A stretch of DNA of 64,000 bases from Gymnodinialimonas sp. 202GB13-11 (GTDB lineage Bacteria; Pseudomonadota; Alphaproteobacteria; Rhodobacterales; Rhodobacteraceae), in contig NZ_JBFRBH010000001.1 of NCBI RefSeq assembly GCF_040932485.1, positions 2,232,001 to 2,296,000 of the forward strand, written 5' to 3'. Under the pieces are notes generated by a model that was not told the origin of the DNA, made no database searches, and worked only from the letters and a program-made list of their open reading frames with translations. Shown here one piece after another: positions 18,763 to 27,385 of this stretch (the first letter of the stretch is position 1; each line of letters begins with the position of its first letter). The position numbers and the translations under genes are program-made.

Positions 18763-19499
18763 ACAGTCTTCTGGAGGTTCAGGGCATCTCGGTTACGTTT
18801 GACGGCTTCAAAGCCATCAACGATCTGAGTTTTGAGATCAGCCTTCCCGAACTGCGCGCGATCATTGGTCCGAACGGTGCCGGAAAAACCACGTTCATGG
18901 ATATTGTCACCGGCAAGACACGACCAGACGAAGGAACGGTCCGTTGGGGCGAGCTCGGGCATTCTCTGCTTTCGAAATCGGAGGCCCAGATCGCACAGGA
19001 AGGCATTGGCCGGAAGTTCCAGCGCCCCACTGTATTTGAAGACCAGACCGTCTGGGACAACCTTCGCCTGTCCCTCAAAAAGCCCCGGGGTCCCATCGCT
19101 GCGATATTTGACCGTGTATCCGAACGTGATCGGACCCGCATTGCAGAGATTGCTGGGGAAATCGGCCTGACCGAGCGCCTGAAAGATCCGGCCAGCATCC
19201 TCAGCCACGGACAAAAGCAATGGTTGGAGATCGGGATGCTGCTTGCGCAGGACCCGAAACTATTGCTTGTGGATGAACCGGCAGCAGGCATGACAACAGA
19301 AGAGCGGGAACATACCACCACCCTTTTGAAGCGCTTGGCAGAAAGCCATGCCGTCGTTGTTGTGGAACACGACATGGAATTTGTCCGCCGTCTGGATTGC
19401 CGGGTCACCGTTTTGCATGAGGGGTCCGTTCTGGCCGAAGGATCACTCGATCACGTCATGGCCGACGAGCGGGTCATCGAAGTCTATCTGGGGCGCTGA
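18759..19499 (+). CDS. urtD: Urea ABC transporter ATP-binding protein UrtD
   Basis: A 246-residue LivG-type ATPase. Walker A is GPNGAGKTT (about 40-48), the signature is the degenerate LSHGQKQWLEIGM characteristic of UrtD, and Walker B is KLLLVDEP. It opens MNSLLEVQGISVTF from an ATG overlapping the urtC stop, preceded by GGAAAGGAC. Together with UrtE it drives the importer. Confidence 0.94.
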   Translation: MNSLLEVQGISVTFDGFKAINDLSFEISLPELRAIIGPNGAGKTTFMDIVTGKTRPDEGTVRWGELGHSLLSKSEAQIAQEGIGRKFQRPTVFEDQTVWDNLRLSLKKPRGPIAAIFDRVSERDRTRIAEIAGEIGLTERLKDPASILSHGQKQWLEIGMLLAQDPKLLLVDEPAAGMTTEEREHTTTLLKRLAESHAVVVVEHDMEFVRRLDCRVTVLHEGSVLAEGSLDHVMADERVIEVYLGR

Positions 19500-19502
19500 A
19501 CG

Positions 19503-20198
19503 ATGTTGCAGACAAAAGACCTGACACTGCACTACGGCAGTAGCCAAATCCTCAACGGCCTTTCGGTACGGGCCGAAATTGGGGAAGTCACCTGCATCAT
19601 GGGCACAAATGGCGTTGGGAAAACGTCCTTGCTCAACGCGATTTCCGGCACTCATCCCATATCCGGGGGCGACGTGATGCTGGAAGGAAAGCCCATTGCA
19701 AAACGCGCCGCTCATCAGCTGGCCAGCCTTGGCATCGGCTATGTGCCACAGGGGCGGATGATCTTTCCCCTCCTGACCGTGCGCGAAAACCTCGAAACCG
19801 GGCTGGCCTGCTTGCCAAAATCCGAACGCATCGTTCCGGATCGGATTTTCGAGCTGTTCCCCGTGCTAAAGGACATGGAAAAACGGCGCGGCGGGGACCT
19901 GTCCGGTGGGCAACAACAACAACTCGCCATCGGTCGCGCCTTGGTAACGCGCCCCAAGGTCTTGCTGATGGACGAGCCAACCGAGGGCATCCAACCCAAC
20001 ATCATCCAGCTCATAGGCCGCGTGATCGCTCAGTTACGCGATGAAGGCGAGATGGCTGTAATTCTTGTCGAACAGTATTTCGACTTCGCCTTCAATCTCG
20101 CCGATCGTTTCTACGTCATGCGACGCGGACAAATCAGTTTCGAGGCGGAAAAATCGAAGACCACGCGAGATGCGGTTCAGGCGGCCTTCAGCCTCTGA
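19503..20198 (+). CDS. urtE: Urea ABC transporter ATP-binding protein UrtE
   Basis: A 231-residue LivF-type ATPase: Walker A GTNGVGKTS, signature LSGGQQQQLAIGRAL, Walker B VLLMDEPTEGIQPNII. The EGIQPNIIQ segment is typical of UrtE. It is the last gene of the operon; 61 bp separate it from the convergent class II aldolase gene. No clear hairpin terminator was found in that gap. Confidence 0.94.
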   Translation: MLQTKDLTLHYGSSQILNGLSVRAEIGEVTCIMGTNGVGKTSLLNAISGTHPISGGDVMLEGKPIAKRAAHQLASLGIGYVPQGRMIFPLLTVRENLETGLACLPKSERIVPDRIFELFPVLKDMEKRRGGDLSGGQQQQLAIGRALVTRPKVLLMDEPTEGIQPNIIQLIGRVIAQLRDEGEMAVILVEQYFDFAFNLADRFYVMRRGQISFEAEKSKTTRDAVQAAFSL

Positions 20199-20259
20199 TG
20201 CAAACCCGCAAAGCGCACTGCATTTAACGCGCGTCAAAGCTTATCGAGACGCCCCCTCC

Positions 20260-20928
20260 TCACGCACTGGCCAGTTTTGCCTCCGCTGCGGTTCCGTATT
20301 GCGGCAGGTCGGCCTGCGTCTTTCCATGGGCCGCCATCAAAGTGTCGCGGACATAGGCGATATGGGCGGTCTCTTCGATGATCTCGGCCAGGTATTGGGC
20401 CGCCATCAGCGTCGGGCCCGCGCCAATTGTGCCGTGATTGGCCAGCACCGCCGCGCGGATATTCGGATCGCGGAAAACCGGGCTGATCTCGACTTCGGTC
20501 TGTGGGCCGCCATTCGCTGAAAGCGGGATCAACGGCATCCGCCCGATCTTCTCGATCGTCTGCACTGTCAGACACGGAATCTCGATACCCGCACTGGCGT
20601 AGCCCGTCGCCCATGGAGAGTGGCAATGCACGATGGCGTTGATGTCCTCGCGAATCCGGTAAAGGTCGAGGTGAAAGTCGAGATCCTTGGAGGGTTTCAA
20701 CGCTACATCAGACGGCAGGATTGTGCCGTCGAGCATGACCACCTGCAAATTGTTTCGAGTGCATTCATTGAACCCGACACCAGACGGCTTGATGACAATC
20801 GCATCGCGGCTGTCCAACCGCACAGACAGATTGCCGCCCGCATTTGTCTGGAGCCCCCCGTTAAAGCAGCGCTTCGCCGTGGCAATCAGGGCATCCATCT
20901 TATCGTGCAGGTCAGGGAAATCAGGCAT
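20260..20928 (-). CDS. Class II aldolase/adducin-family protein
   Basis: A 222-residue fuculose-phosphate-aldolase-like enzyme. Zinc-binding histidines are in VHCHSPWATGY and the C-terminal LANHGTIGAG; the glycine-rich phosphate loop is TNAGGNLSVR, followed by KPSGVGF. Family members cleave or decarboxylate 3-oxo or ketose phosphates to two- or three-carbon units. It is the last gene of the leftward arm of the GntR-controlled sugar operon and overlaps the Tm-1-like gene by eight bases (ATGCCTGA). Exact substrate unknown; aldolase, epimerase or decarboxylase activity are all possible for this fold. Confidence 0.88.
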   Translation of the reverse strand: MPDFPDLHDKMDALIATAKRCFNGGLQTNAGGNLSVRLDSRDAIVIKPSGVGFNECTRNNLQVVMLDGTILPSDVALKPSKDLDFHLDLYRIREDINAIVHCHSPWATGYASAGIEIPCLTVQTIEKIGRMPLIPLSANGGPQTEVEISPVFRDPNIRAAVLANHGTIGAGPTLMAAQYLAEIIEETAHIAYVRDTLMAAHGKTQADLPQYGTAAEAKLASA

Positions 20929-22060
20929 CTTCGGTCCTTTTGCTCATGGCATGTTGCAGCGCATCGACGGCGGCCTGGGCCGCTTCGGTTGTGTTGATGT
21001 GGTCGGGAATGCGGGCGACGGTATAGGCCTGCGCCTCCGCCTCCAGTACCTCTGCCGCGACAACGCGCAGATGCGCGTCCTCGATGGCCCCGCCGATCCT
21101 GTCCTCATGGCTGAACCCACCCATGGGCAGGATCACATGGCACGGCGCTTTGGCTTCGTTCAGCAGCCCCGCCAAGGCCTGGGCTTGGCTCGCCATCTCG
21201 GCCTCGGTCAGCTTGATATGCGTGAAATAGGCCGAATGCCGGTAATGCGGTCGCTCCAGATGCTCCGGCGGCACGGTCGCGATCTCGCCTAAACCGATGA
21301 AGTTCAATCCGCCGGGCAGCACCACGCGCGGCAATGTGTTGGCGCAGGAAAACCGTGTGGGCATCGGCACATGCGCCCCCGCCAAACGTAGCCGCCCCAA
21401 CTCGTGAACGTTGAGGTCGATGACCCCCGCCACCGGGCTTTCCGCGACGAACCGCGCAAAGGCCGCCCCGCCATAGCCATTGGCGTGAAAGACGGTCGGC
21501 TCATAGCCCTGATCGCCCAATAGCCGCGCCACCTCGGCCCCGGCCCGGCCCGTAGCCCCAAGCGTGGTGACGGCCACCGCTGTTGCGCGGTCCGCCGTGG
21601 GGATCTGTGCGCGGTAGAGGCCCGCCACCATGGAGGCCGCATTCTCGAACACCTGCCGCAGCATGGGGTTCAGGCCCTCGATATCGCACAAGGTCGGCAC
21701 AAGGGTGATCGCCGTATCGGCCAAAGCCGCACGCGGATCGAAGGCCATCGTGGTGATCAGCACTTTGGGGTAAACCGCTGGCAAACCCTTCAAAGCTGCC
21801 AACACGATCTCACCGCCCGTGCCGCCGCCTACGCCAAGCGCCACGTAGCATTCGTCGCACATCGCCGCGATATGGGCCGCAGCGGCCTTCGCGCGTTCTT
21901 CCATGCGCTTGAGCTTTTCGGCCCCCGATAGAACCGTGCCCCCGGCCCCAAGCGAGACGTCCACACGCTCCACATCCAGCCCGTTGCGCGCGAGCGCGTC
22001 GGACAGGTAGCCAAGCTCGACACCCTTGGTTTCGAACGTTCCGATCAGCAGGACCTTCAT
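20921..22060 (-). CDS. Tm-1-like / UPF0261 ATP-binding domain protein
   Basis: A 379-residue protein of the UPF0261 family, related to the plant resistance protein Tm-1. The opening KVLLIGTFETKGVELGYL is diagnostic, followed by the glycine-rich GVGGGTGGEIVLAAL and, near the C-terminus, LPMGGFSHEDRIGGAI. Biochemical roles for bacterial members are poorly defined. Its position between a sugar ABC importer and a class II aldolase, overlapping the latter, argues for a catabolic role on the imported carbohydrate. It may form a functional pair with that aldolase (inference). Confidence 0.88.
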   Translation of the reverse strand: MKVLLIGTFETKGVELGYLSDALARNGLDVERVDVSLGAGGTVLSGAEKLKRMEERAKAAAAHIAAMCDECYVALGVGGGTGGEIVLAALKGLPAVYPKVLITTMAFDPRAALADTAITLVPTLCDIEGLNPMLRQVFENAASMVAGLYRAQIPTADRATAVAVTTLGATGRAGAEVARLLGDQGYEPTVFHANGYGGAAFARFVAESPVAGVIDLNVHELGRLRLAGAHVPMPTRFSCANTLPRVVLPGGLNFIGLGEIATVPPEHLERPHYRHSAYFTHIKLTEAEMASQAQALAGLLNEAKAPCHVILPMGGFSHEDRIGGAIEDAHLRVVAAEVLEAEAQAYTVARIPDHINTTEAAQAAVDALQHAMSKRTEDA

Positions 22061-22064
22061 TGGG

Positions 22065-23000
22065 TCAGCCTTTCACCGCACCAGCTGTCATACCAGTGAT
22101 GATCTGCCGCGAGGCGAACAGCGTGAACAAGATCGGTGGAATGGCCAGCAACATGCCAGTGGCGAAGATCGTGCCAAGCCCGTCGAATTCGGAGGCGTTA
22201 TTCACGATCAGGATCGGCACGGTCATCGTATCCCGATCCGCCAGCGCGCTGGCCAGAAGGTATTCGTTCCACGCGATGCGGAAGGTGAAGATGGACGCCG
22301 CCGCAAGGCCCGGCTTGATCAGGGGAAGCACGACGAGGAAGAACACCTGGAACGGCCCCGCCCCATCGACGCGCGCGGCTTCTTCCAGTGATTTCGGGAC
22401 CTGCACGATGAAGCTCTGCAAGATCCAGATCACAAAGGGCAGGTTCATCGCCACGTAGACGATGATGATGCCGGAATGCGTCCCCGCAAGGCACACATCC
22501 CCGCGCCCACCGAACGTGTCACGGATCCATTCGCCCACGCCGTAGTCGTTGTCCAAACAGAACGCGTTGTTCCAAAGCCCGAAGACCGGCACCAGCAGAA
22601 CCGCAGGCGGGATCATCCGCACGGCCAGCGTGGACAGAGATACCGTATCGCGCCCCATGAACTTGAACCGCACTAGCGCATAGGCCGCCATGCAGCCGAA
22701 GATCAGCGTCAGCGCGGTAGAAATCAGCGCAATGATGATCGAATTGATGAACGCCCCGCCAAAACGGATCTGGCAGAACCGCAAGTGTTCAGGCTCATAC
22801 CACAAGATGTCGCACAACGCCGTTTCATAGTTGCGGATCGTCGGCATGAAGATCAGCCCGCCCACGCCCGAGGTGATGTCCACATCCAGCCGCATCGAGT
22901 TGGCCAGAAGGATGATCACCGGCCCGACGCTCATCAGGATCAGGATCGCGATCAGGACATAGAAGGCCGGGTTCTGGCGCTCATACGTGGTGTCAGCCAT
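22065..23000 (-). CDS. CUT1-type sugar ABC transporter permease (MalG/UgpE-like)
   Basis: A 311-residue inner-membrane permease with six main spans. The EAA loop is LEEAARVDGAGPFQVFFLVVLP in the C-terminal half. A periplasmic insertion with two cysteines (NAFCLDN and GDVCLAG), plus another pair near residues 62 and 75, is somewhat unusual and could form disulfides. It pairs with the permease encoded three bases upstream and is followed four bases later by the Tm-1-like gene. Confidence 0.93.
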   Translation of the reverse strand: MADTTYERQNPAFYVLIAILILMSVGPVIILLANSMRLDVDITSGVGGLIFMPTIRNYETALCDILWYEPEHLRFCQIRFGGAFINSIIIALISTALTLIFGCMAAYALVRFKFMGRDTVSLSTLAVRMIPPAVLLVPVFGLWNNAFCLDNDYGVGEWIRDTFGGRGDVCLAGTHSGIIIVYVAMNLPFVIWILQSFIVQVPKSLEEAARVDGAGPFQVFFLVVLPLIKPGLAAASIFTFRIAWNEYLLASALADRDTMTVPILIVNNASEFDGLGTIFATGMLLAIPPILFTLFASRQIITGMTAGAVKG

Positions 23001-23003
23001 GGC

Positions 23004-23939
23004 TCAACCCTCCTCCTCTGCGGCGAATTTCAACTTGCGCGAACGCGCCTCGGTCCACCGGTTGAAGGCGAACATGCCAAGCGTCAGCAGCATCAGCAGC
23101 ATCAGCAGGTAATTCGACATCGCCGCCGCCTCACCTAATTCGCGGAACTCCCGCGCCGTCCGCGCGATCCGCAGGGCTAGGATTTCTGTCGACAGGCCCG
23201 GCCCGCCGCCGGTCATCACCAGGATCACTTCAAGCACTTTGAAGGCATCGATCAGGCGCAGCAGCATGGTCACAACCAGAACAGGCGCCATCAGCGGCAG
23301 TTTGATGAACCAGACCTGCTGCCAACCGGTCGCGCCGTCGATGCGTGCAGCCTCCAAAGCTGAGCGCGGCAAAGACTGCAACGCGGCGAGGCTGAGGATG
23401 AAGATGAATGGCGTCCACTGCCAGATATCGGCGATGATGACGCTCAGAAGCGGGTTCTGACCCAGCCAATCGACCGGCTGGATGGGCGACTCGATGCCGA
23501 GCCATTCCCAAATCCGCCAACCCGCAATCCAGTCCAGGAAACGGTTAAACGTGCCGTAGGTCTGATGAAACATGAACCGCCAGACGAGACCCACAACCAC
23601 CGGCGCGATCATCATTGGCAGGATAAACAGCGTGCGTAGCACCGACATGCCACGAATGTTGCGGTCCAGCAGCAGCGCCAGACCGACCCCGATCACCATC
23701 TCGACCACCACAACCGTGAAGGCGAAGATCAGCGTGACCGAGAAACTTTCCCAGAAAAAGGCGTCGCCCCAGAGGCGCACATAGTTGGCCATGCCAACGA
23801 ATTCGGTTTCCGAGATATTCTGCGTCGGGTCCCAGTCCCGGAAGCTGCCCCACATCATGTAGCCGATGGGGTAGAACAGCGCCAAAGCCATGACCAATGC
23901 GGCGGGGGCGATGAACATGTACGGCGTCATGCGGTTCAT
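23004..23939 (-). CDS. CUT1-type sugar ABC transporter permease (MalF/UgpA-like)
   Basis: A 311-residue permease with six spans; the EAA loop reads LEAARIDGATGWQQVWFIKLP. Length and topology match MalF-type subunits without the large MalF periplasmic loop. It lies downstream of the binding-protein gene, from which it is separated by 109 bp including a stable hairpin (24008-24034), and directly upstream of the MalG-like gene. Confidence 0.93.
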   Translation of the reverse strand: MNRMTPYMFIAPAALVMALALFYPIGYMMWGSFRDWDPTQNISETEFVGMANYVRLWGDAFFWESFSVTLIFAFTVVVVEMVIGVGLALLLDRNIRGMSVLRTLFILPMMIAPVVVGLVWRFMFHQTYGTFNRFLDWIAGWRIWEWLGIESPIQPVDWLGQNPLLSVIIADIWQWTPFIFILSLAALQSLPRSALEAARIDGATGWQQVWFIKLPLMAPVLVVTMLLRLIDAFKVLEVILVMTGGGPGLSTEILALRIARTAREFRELGEAAAMSNYLLMLLMLLTLGMFAFNRWTEARSRKLKFAAEEEG

Positions 23940-24007
23940 GGATGGTGTCCTTGGGGCCTTGAGCGGAACCCCCGGGCGCGTACTGGACGGTCCGGGGGCC
24001 GGGAGAA

Positions 24008-24034
24008 GACCCGCCGCAATGCGCGCGGCGGGTC
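24008..24034 (-). other. Intercistronic hairpin after the sugar-binding-protein gene
   Basis: A perfect 10-bp stem (arms 24008-24017 and 24025-24034, GC-rich) with a 7-base loop lies between the binding-protein stop and the permease start. There is no following T run. Such hairpins commonly protect the upstream message, or partly terminate, so that more binding protein than permease is made; this role is inferred. Confidence 0.6.
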
Positions 24035-24048
24035 CAAAGGTAAATGGC

Positions 24049-25383
24049 TTACTGCCAGGTGTAGTAGCCTTCTTCTTCCATCAGCGCGCGGGTGCGCTCG
24101 GCGATGCCGTCCAGGGCTTCCTGCGGGTCGAGACCCTCGGTCAGAACCTGACTCATCGTCGTGCCGATATCGGCATTGATGCGACCCCATGGCGGGATGA
24201 TCGGACGCCAATCCGGATCGGCATCGGCCAGCGCCTCTCCAAACGTCGCGGACCAGGGGTACTGCGCGTTCAGCTCTTCGTTGGCATAGGTCGAGAAGCG
24301 TGATGGGTTACCACCGGCCATGGCCACGGCAAGGTCACCTTCACGGCTGGTCAGCCACTGCATCAGCAGGAAGGCTGCTTCAGGGTTGGCACCATTGCGT
24401 GGAATGGCAATGCCGAAACCACCGGTCTGCGACGCGGCGCGGACACCCACGGGGTGCGGGGCCCAACCGACATTGCCGGTCACGGTCGACCGGCTTTCAT
24501 CCTCAAACGTTGCCGCGAAAGCAATCGAGTCGAGGAACATGGCCGCCTGGCCTTGCGCAAACGCATTGGCTGCTTCCGCCGGACCAAACGCTGACGAGCC
24601 TTCCGGACCACACTCGACGATGGAGCGCAGAGCTTCTGCTGCGGCTACACCTTCGGGCGAGTTGATGGTCGGCTCCCAACCGTCGCCGAACACACGACCG
24701 CCAAGCGGCGCGAGATGGAGAAGGAATGCGTGCGAGGCCTGGTGCCCCGATGCCGCGCGGGAGGCAACGCCACCCATGCCCGGCTCAAGCTCGGGGATCA
24801 GGCAAGCCAATTCCAGGAAATCATCATAGGTTTCCGGCACTTCAAGACCGTGCTCCTCGAAGATGTCCGTGCGGTAGTACAGCACCGACGTCTCCGAGCC
24901 GAACGGCAGACCGTAAAGCGACCCCGTCGGACCCGGCAGATAGCCACGCTCACCACCGGCCACACCGATGTTCTGAACATAACCGTCGATCAGGTCTTCG
25001 GCGTCATAGTTCGGATCCGCCAGACGAGGGTTCATGAAGAACGGCGCAAGGTTGAGAATCTGATCGGCATAGACGTAATCGGCCTTCGAGAAGACCACAT
25101 AGGCGATCATATCATAAGCGCCCTCGTCCAGGGCCAGCTCAAGCGTCTGACGCTCGCGCATGTCGAGGTAGGGAAGCATATCCACCTCAACCTCGATCCC
25201 CGTCTGTGCCGTGAATTCCGGCAGCACTTCCATCACGGCGTTGTAATGGGGGTGCGCGGGGAAGTTCACGACAAGCGTCGTCCCTTCATATTCCGCATAC
25301 GGGTTGGAATGCCCGTCTGCGAAGGCCGCGCCGGTCATTGCGACCCCGGCGACCATCGTTGTTGTGAGAAGTCTTTTCAGCAT
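24049..25383 (-). CDS. CUT1-type sugar ABC transporter substrate-binding protein
   Basis: A 444-residue periplasmic solute-binding protein of the carbohydrate family 1. The start at 25383 (MLKRLLTTTMVAG) sits six bases after GGGAGG, better than the ATG immediately adjoining it or the one at 25413. The signal peptide ends about AAFA-DGH. Family features include TLVVNFPAHPHYNAVMEVLP and TGGFGIAIPRNGANPEAAFLLMQWL. It lies second in the operon after the ATPase gene. Cargo is unknown; the downstream enzymes suggest a sugar or sugar acid that ends as a kinase/aldolase substrate. Confidence 0.92.
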   Translation of the reverse strand: MLKRLLTTTMVAGVAMTGAAFADGHSNPYAEYEGTTLVVNFPAHPHYNAVMEVLPEFTAQTGIEVEVDMLPYLDMRERQTLELALDEGAYDMIAYVVFSKADYVYADQILNLAPFFMNPRLADPNYDAEDLIDGYVQNIGVAGGERGYLPGPTGSLYGLPFGSETSVLYYRTDIFEEHGLEVPETYDDFLELACLIPELEPGMGGVASRAASGHQASHAFLLHLAPLGGRVFGDGWEPTINSPEGVAAAEALRSIVECGPEGSSAFGPAEAANAFAQGQAAMFLDSIAFAATFEDESRSTVTGNVGWAPHPVGVRAASQTGGFGIAIPRNGANPEAAFLLMQWLTSREGDLAVAMAGGNPSRFSTYANEELNAQYPWSATFGEALADADPDWRPIIPPWGRINADIGTTMSQVLTEGLDPQEALDGIAERTRALMEEEGYYTWQ

Positions 25384-25416
25384 ACTCATCCTCCCAGTTT
25401 GCTGATCGGGCACCGT

Positions 25417-26505
25417 TTACAGTGCCGTTTCCGTTGTCTTGTCGAACAGGTGCAGCCCCTCCGGGCGCACCGCAAAGCGCAGGGTTTCCCCAAGCGCGAT
25501 AGGTGTTTCTGATTTCAGCTCAACCGTGACCTTCGCGCCGCCGCAGTCACAGATCAGGACCGATTGCGCGCCGATGTATTCCGAGACCACGACATTCAGA
25601 TCGAGGCTCTGGTCGATGGGCGCATTGGCGTCGAACTCAAGATCCGAGGGGCGCAGGCCAAGCGTTGCTTGATGCACACCCTTGCCTTTGACCCGCGCGG
25701 CCAGTGCATCGGGCAACCGGATATCAAACCCCTGCCCCTTCGCGCGGAGATCACCACCATCCTCGACCAATTCGGCCTCAAGGAAATTCATCGGGGGTGA
25801 GCCAAGAAAGCCCGCCACGAACTTGTTGACCGGGTTCTTAAACAACTCGGTCGGCGTGCCCTGTTGCTGGATATGCCCGCCATGCATCACAACGATCCGG
25901 TCGGCCAACGTCATAGCCTCGATCTGATCGTGGGTGACGTAGATCATGTTCTTCTTCACGTTCTGACGCATCAGCGCCAGCTCGGCCCGCATTTGCCCGC
26001 GCAGTTTCGCGTCGAGGTTCGACAGCGGCTCATCAAACAGGAAGGTGCCCGCGTCTCGGCAGAGCGCACGGCCCATGGCAACGCGCTGTCGCTGACCACC
26101 CGACAGCTCGCCGGGTTTGCGTGCGAGGAAATCCGAAAGGCCAAGCATCTCGGCCACTTCCTTCACCTTCTTGTCGATGATGGCTTGCGGTGTCTTCTGA
26201 AGGCGCAGGCTGAACGACATATTCCGCGCGACGTTCATGTGCGGGTAGAGCGCGTAATCCTGAAACACCATCGCGATGTCGCGATCCTTTGGGTCTTTCG
26301 CGCTGATCGGCTGATCGTTCATGTAGATCTCGCCGTCCGAGACCGTCTCCAAACCCGCAAGCATCCGCAGCGTCGTGGACTTGCCGCAGCCCGAAGGGCC
26401 GACCAGCACCGTGAATTCATGCTCGGCCATCTCAAGCTCAATGCCATGCAGGACTTCCACAGCCCCGTAGCGCTTGACCAAATTCTCAAGGCGAATAGTC
26501 GGCAT
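25417..26505 (-). CDS. CUT1-type ABC transporter ATP-binding protein (UgpC/MalK-like)
   Basis: A 362-residue ATPase. Walker A GPSGCGKST, signature LSGGQRQRVAMGRAL and Walker B TFLFDEPLSN are present, with the C-terminal regulatory TOBE domain from about residue 240. The start at 26505 (MPTIRLENLVKRYG) follows GGGAAGGGAATCG; the longer frame to 26664 would overlap the promoter and the gntR region. It is the first gene of the leftward operon, and a TGTATACAAAC element lies 33 bases upstream of its start. Confidence 0.93.
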   Translation of the reverse strand: MPTIRLENLVKRYGAVEVLHGIELEMAEHEFTVLVGPSGCGKSTTLRMLAGLETVSDGEIYMNDQPISAKDPKDRDIAMVFQDYALYPHMNVARNMSFSLRLQKTPQAIIDKKVKEVAEMLGLSDFLARKPGELSGGQRQRVAMGRALCRDAGTFLFDEPLSNLDAKLRGQMRAELALMRQNVKKNMIYVTHDQIEAMTLADRIVVMHGGHIQQQGTPTELFKNPVNKFVAGFLGSPPMNFLEAELVEDGGDLRAKGQGFDIRLPDALAARVKGKGVHQATLGLRPSDLEFDANAPIDQSLDLNVVVSEYIGAQSVLICDCGGAKVTVELKSETPIALGETLRFAVRPEGLHLFDKTTETAL

Positions 26506-26537
26506 CGATTCCCTTCCCGAACTTTCAAACAGCATTC

Positions 26538-26548
26538 TGTATACAAAC
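26538..26548. promoter_or_regulatory. Putative GntR operator, leftward arm
   Basis: TGTATACAAAC, containing the 8-bp palindrome TGTATACA (26538-26545), lies between the ABC operon and gntR. The same eleven bases, followed in both places by a base and then TGA, recur at 27348-27358 before the MBL gene. TGTATACA-type palindromes are typical targets of FCD-type GntR regulators. Confidence 0.6.
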
Positions 26549-26633
26549 TTGATTGTAAATATCCAAAATTGCCTTTTTCGGAAATGCGGGCTAAGGATGA
26601 ACTCCAGAAACGCCCCAGCGAAAGCGGCCACAC

Positions 26634-27299
26634 ATGGCGAAAGCATCGGAAAAACAGGCACCAAACGGGCGCGGCTCGACGGTTCGCAGGATCGAGACCG
26701 CCTTGACCGAGGAAATCTCGGCCGGCGCGCTGTCGCCCGGCGAACGGATTGATGAAGTAAAGCTGACCGAACGCTTCGGCGTGTCCCGCACGCCCGTGCG
26801 CGAAGCCCTGTCGCGCCTGGTCGCCCAAGGCATCCTTATCCCGGGCGAAAAACGGGGCGTCCGTGTTGCAGAATATACACGAGAGCAATTGGCTCAAATC
26901 TTTGAAGCCATGCACGAAATTGAGGCTGCATGCGCCCGCGTCGCCGCCCAGCGCCTGACCCTTTTGGCCCGCGTGGAGATTGAAGCAGCGCAGGCCGACT
27001 GCATGGCCGCCGCCGAGGCCGGGGACCGTCCCGGATATCTCAAGGCAAATGAGGCTTTCCACCTCGCGATCTACAAGGCAACGGGCAACCCTTATATGGC
27101 GGAAATCGCCTCGGAATTCCGCAACCGAACCGGCGCCGCGCGCGCCAAGAAGTTCGCCAAGCCCGAGGATTTGCTGGCCTCCGCGAAAAGCCACGAGAAG
27201 CTGATCGCACTCATTTTCTCTGAGGATTCGGACGCCGCATCGGACGGTATGCGCGAACATATGGCGCAGTCTTTCAAGCAAACTTTGGCGGTCAACTAG
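26634..27299 (+). CDS. GntR-family (FCD domain) transcriptional regulator
   Basis: A 221-residue regulator with an N-terminal winged helix (GALSPGERIDEVKLTERFGVSR followed by TPVREAL, about 32-60) and an all-helical FCD ligand-binding domain (about 85-215) with the metal-binding His region ANEAFHLAIYKATGN. It lies between the two arms of the sugar regulon, and each arm begins with the same palindromic element. It is therefore very likely the repressor (or switch) of both, responding to a pathway sugar acid or intermediate. Confidence 0.93.
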   Translation: MAKASEKQAPNGRGSTVRRIETALTEEISAGALSPGERIDEVKLTERFGVSRTPVREALSRLVAQGILIPGEKRGVRVAEYTREQLAQIFEAMHEIEAACARVAAQRLTLLARVEIEAAQADCMAAAEAGDRPGYLKANEAFHLAIYKATGNPYMAEIASEFRNRTGAARAKKFAKPEDLLASAKSHEKLIALIFSEDSDAASDGMREHMAQSFKQTLAVN

Positions 27300-27344
27300 A
27301 CCGGCCCGCACTTTTCGGCTTGCATTCGCACACACAGATGGCAC

Positions 27345-27356
27345 TTTGTATACAAA
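27345..27356. promoter_or_regulatory. Putative GntR operator, rightward arm
   Basis: TTTGTATACAAA, a perfect 12-bp palindrome, lies 30 bases upstream of the MBL start and 46 bases after the gntR stop. It is the stronger of the two matching elements. Confidence 0.65.
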
Positions 27357-27385
27357 CGTGACTCGATCTGCGAAGGGATGTGCAA

